Assembly: GCA_965238305.1 (NCBI GenBank)
Contig: CBDEHK010000001.1
Span: 2,294,001-2,358,000 of the forward strand
Direction of reading: 5' to 3'
Origin: CBDCGJ01 sp965238305
Lineage (GTDB): Bacteria; Pseudomonadota; Alphaproteobacteria; GCA-2731375
DNA: 64,000 nt
In this document: positions 61,769 through 64,000 of the stretch, piece after piece
How positions within the stretch are numbered: the stretch's first letter is position 1
Layout of the letters: each line of letters begins with the position of its first letter
Made by a program: the position numbers and the translations under genes
Notes under the pieces: model-generated
What the model was told of the DNA's origin: nothing
What the model saw: only the letters and a program-made list of their open reading frames with translations
Database searches by the model: none

Positions 61769-63052
61769 ATGAAGATTGAAGACTTCTTTAATCAGCGTAA
61801 CGTCATCGACCTTAGTTTTTTCAATTTCCGGAACGCGATCACCGCGGCATATTTCGCCAACACGGAATTGGAAATTCATACGGTCAACGATAATTTCAAA
61901 TCGTTTTTCCCGGTACTGGGCAATGTCTCGAATGCCTATTTTCCGGATGTACTCGAACAACTGAATGTGCCGGGGACACAAATCGATCAATTCATCACAG
62001 GTTTAAAAGCTGATGGTCATGTTCTGATCCCTGAAATTCATGTGAAAACCAATGGCGGCGAAAAGGTGTTCTCGCTATTGTCGACCTATACGGAAGATGA
62101 AAGTTTTTCGTACCTAAATGGCGTACAGGGACAGTTTGTCGACCGCACCATGGAATGGGAGTTGCGCCGGGAACGTGAAGAGCTACTGGACCAGAAACTC
62201 CACGATCAACAGATTATTGAAGAGAAGAGCAAACAATTAGAGAACTTGGCCAACCGCCTGGCGAAGTATCTATCGCCGCAGATCTATCAAACAATATTTT
62301 CTAGCGAGAGCGAGGTTAAACAAAGCCAGTCACGCAAGAATTTGACCGTGTTCTTCTCGGATATAGAGCGCTTCACGGATATTTCCGACGTCTTAGAGCC
62401 GGAGAAACTAGCTTTCCTGATTAATTCTTACCTTTCGGAAATGGCGACGATCGCGATTGAGTGCGGCGGCACGATTGACAAGTTCATTGGCGATGCTGTG
62501 CTGGTATTTTTCGGTGATCCGGATACCGCCGGCGAAACCGAAGACGCCATACGTTGCGTTGATATGGCATTGCGGATGCGGCAAAAGGTGGCAGACCTTC
62601 AATCATTTTGGCGCCATCACGGTATTTCAAAACCGGTTCGTGTGCGAATGGGCATAACGACCGGGTTTTGTACGGTTGGCAATTTCGGCTCCGATCAACG
62701 CATGGATTACACGGTATTGGGTAGCCCTGTGAACCTAGCTGCGCGGCTGCAAACGAGTGCGCCAGCGGATGAAATATTAATCAACGAAAGCACGCACAGC
62801 TTAATCAGCGATGTGGTTATTAGTGAGCATTTTAAACAGATGACGCCGAAGGGATTTTCGCGGCCGATCGAAACCTACAAAGTGATTGGTTTCAAAGATA
62901 ATGATCATCTGAGCGCGGCACATTTAAGTCACATTGGCGAACATATCGAAGTTAATTTATTGGATGGTGCCGATATCCGCGAAGCGATCGAAGAGCTGAA
63001 GCGCGTACAAGAAGAATTCGAACGCCAACTCGCAGCCAACCGGAATAAATAG
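61769..63052 (+). CDS. Class III adenylyl cyclase with N-terminal PAS-like domain
   Basis: A 427-residue cytoplasmic enzyme. Residues about 15-130 form a PAS-like sensor, 130-170 a coiled-coil linker (WELRREREELLDQKL), and 190-370 the cyclase homology domain. All catalytic positions are visible: metal-binding Asp198 (FFSDIERF) and Asp242 (FIGDAV), adenine-selecting Lys238 and Asp313 (RMDYTVLGS), and transition-state Asn322 and Arg326 (VNLAARL). The Lys/Asp pair indicates ATP rather than GTP, so the product is cAMP. A charged helical tail follows. It is paired with the upstream membrane protein. Confidence 0.92.
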   Translation: MKIEDFFNQRNVIDLSFFNFRNAITAAYFANTELEIHTVNDNFKSFFPVLGNVSNAYFPDVLEQLNVPGTQIDQFITGLKADGHVLIPEIHVKTNGGEKVFSLLSTYTEDESFSYLNGVQGQFVDRTMEWELRREREELLDQKLHDQQIIEEKSKQLENLANRLAKYLSPQIYQTIFSSESEVKQSQSRKNLTVFFSDIERFTDISDVLEPEKLAFLINSYLSEMATIAIECGGTIDKFIGDAVLVFFGDPDTAGETEDAIRCVDMALRMRQKVADLQSFWRHHGISKPVRVRMGITTGFCTVGNFGSDQRMDYTVLGSPVNLAARLQTSAPADEILINESTHSLISDVVISEHFKQMTPKGFSRPIETYKVIGFKDNDHLSAAHLSHIGEHIEVNLLDGADIREAIEELKRVQEEFERQLAANRNK

Positions 63053-63115
63053 CGGGTCAGACATCAGTATTCAGATCCTGGAGATCTGTCTAAGTAAATT
63101 TTCGGGGGAAAATTC

Positions 63116-63991
63116 ATGTCTTTGGAATTGAAACTGGACCATGTGGGCGTCGCTGTACATGACCTAACCGAAGTTTATGAGACCTATAGCCGACTTGGTT
63201 TTCACTTAACACCACGTTCGATACATGCCGGTTCGCGCGAACCGGGCGGCCCGGTGCAGCCACTAGGTTCCGGCAATCATTGCGCCATGTTCGAAGACGG
63301 ATATCTTGAACTGCTAGGTGTCGTCGATGCCAGTTTGACTAATCATGCGACGCCGTTTCTGGAGAAATATCAAGGCGCTCATATCGTCGCTTTCGGCCTA
63401 GAACGGGCGGAAGAAGCACAAGGCGAATTAGCCAACCGGTTTGATGGCGTCCAAGCAATTTCGATGTTGGAACGCGACGCTACTTTTGGGTTGGAGGACG
63501 ATCAAATCCGTCGTGCGCGATTTGCCAATATATATTTAGACGACGGCGTGATGCCAGAAGCCTATTTCATATTCATCGAGCATTTGACCCGCGATGTTCT
63601 GTGGCAACCGCATCTACTCATGCACCCGAATGGCGCCAAGGCGATGCAGGAAGTTGCCTTTTGTGTTCCAGATGCAGCCGATACGGCGCAGCGGATGTCA
63701 AACTTACTCGGCGCGCGGGCCGAGGAAAAAATTCCCGGCATCTATGTACTCGATTTACCGCGCGGACGGCTATATATCATGTCCGAAAGCGGCCTTGCCA
63801 GTTGGACCCCGGGGCTGAAGCCGCCTTATATGCCCTATGTCGCTGGATTCGGTGTGACCGTCGCCGATCTGCATCAGACCAAGTCATTGCTGGGCCAAAA
63901 TGGCGTGCCCTTTAATTCGCATCCCTATCCAGCCATCTGGGTCGCGCCCGAATATACTTGTGGGCCTGTCGTTTCCTTCATTCAGAAGTGA
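63116..63991 (+). CDS. VOC-superfamily (glyoxalase-like) protein
   Basis: A 291-residue protein with two VOC-type beta-alpha-beta-beta-beta modules. The first starts LKLDHVGVAVHDLTEVYETY (metal ligand His9) and continues to CAMFEDGYLELLGVV (Glu ligand). The second contains GAKAMQEVAFCVPDAADTAQ and GFGVTVADLHQTKSLL. The layout matches the glyoxalase-like domain-3 proteins often annotated as lactoylglutathione-lyase-like, but no substrate can be read from sequence. The ATG at 63116 follows GGGGAAAA. It ends nine bases before the window edge. Confidence 0.85.
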   Translation: MSLELKLDHVGVAVHDLTEVYETYSRLGFHLTPRSIHAGSREPGGPVQPLGSGNHCAMFEDGYLELLGVVDASLTNHATPFLEKYQGAHIVAFGLERAEEAQGELANRFDGVQAISMLERDATFGLEDDQIRRARFANIYLDDGVMPEAYFIFIEHLTRDVLWQPHLLMHPNGAKAMQEVAFCVPDAADTAQRMSNLLGARAEEKIPGIYVLDLPRGRLYIMSESGLASWTPGLKPPYMPYVAGFGVTVADLHQTKSLLGQNGVPFNSHPYPAIWVAPEYTCGPVVSFIQK

Positions 63992-64000
63992 CAGGTAAGA

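Noticed and set aside
1..64000. CRISPR arrays, tRNA or rRNA genes, insertion sequences, prophage genes and toxin-antitoxin pairs
   Set aside because: I looked for repeat-spacer periodicity, cloverleaf patterns, transposase and integrase motifs and small paired genes, and found none that I could support.

Overview
The window reads as chromosomal DNA of a free-living, probably marine, alphaproteobacterium. This rests on the ftsZ tail-lpxC-bamD-recN-ligA order, a CpaA-F type Tad pilus locus, a four-subunit sarcosine oxidase, a DgcN/DgcA pair, a TIGR02186 protein beside a TauE/SafE permease, and many acyl-CoA dehydrogenases. Genus and species cannot be judged. I saw no rRNA, tRNA, CRISPR array, transposase, phage gene or attachment site.

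Layout. 1-6.7 kb: envelope, division and DNA-repair housekeeping (ftsZ end, lpxC, an XRE regulator, bamD, recN, ligA). 6.7-13.95 kb: a crotonase, an aldehyde dehydrogenase plus ThDP enzyme pair, typA, a hotdog thioesterase and an SDR. 13.96-22.4 kb: accessory metabolism, with an orphan YejA-like binding protein coupled to a D-threonine-aldolase-like enzyme, divergent from an operon of enolase-superfamily enzyme, ETHE1-like persulfide dioxygenase, SDR and mtnA. An NTF2-like gene behind a long perfect inverted repeat and a ribokinase lie opposite. 22.5-33.8 kb: acyl-CoA metabolism (four acyl-CoA dehydrogenases, MaoC-like protein, CaiB-type CoA-transferase, acetyl-CoA hydrolase/transferase family enzyme), alanine dehydrogenase and hspQ. 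A TPR protein with a complete set of PRMT (arginine methyltransferase) motifs is inserted here.

33.9-39.4 kb: soxBDAG sarcosine oxidase and an orphan biotinyl carrier protein. 39.4-43.1 kb: a probable reactive-sulfur module (tusA, ccdA, SqrR/BigR-like ArsR regulator, tauE, TIGR02186). 43.1-54.2 kb: a Tad pilus assembly operon on the minus strand in the order cpaA-B-C-D-E-F, tadB, tadC, followed by a stand-alone secretin N-domain protein and a receiver protein with a degenerate GGDEF domain. No Flp pilin, TadE/F or TadD is visible. 54.2-58.1 kb: dgcA/dgcN D-glutamate catabolism, a gamma-carbonic-anhydrase-like protein, a second, PilD-like prepilin peptidase and HU. 58.3-64 kb: a DUF4139 protein, a cytochrome c, a membrane protein paired with a class III adenylyl cyclase, and a VOC protein.

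The candidates I rate highest as under-described biology are the TPR-PRMT fusion (23695-25383), the enolase/persulfide dioxygenase/SDR/mtnA operon facing a ribokinase (16829-22379), the 22-bp perfect inverted repeat abutting a start codon (21206-21256), and the sulfur module whose regulator has moved its second cysteine (40775-41119).
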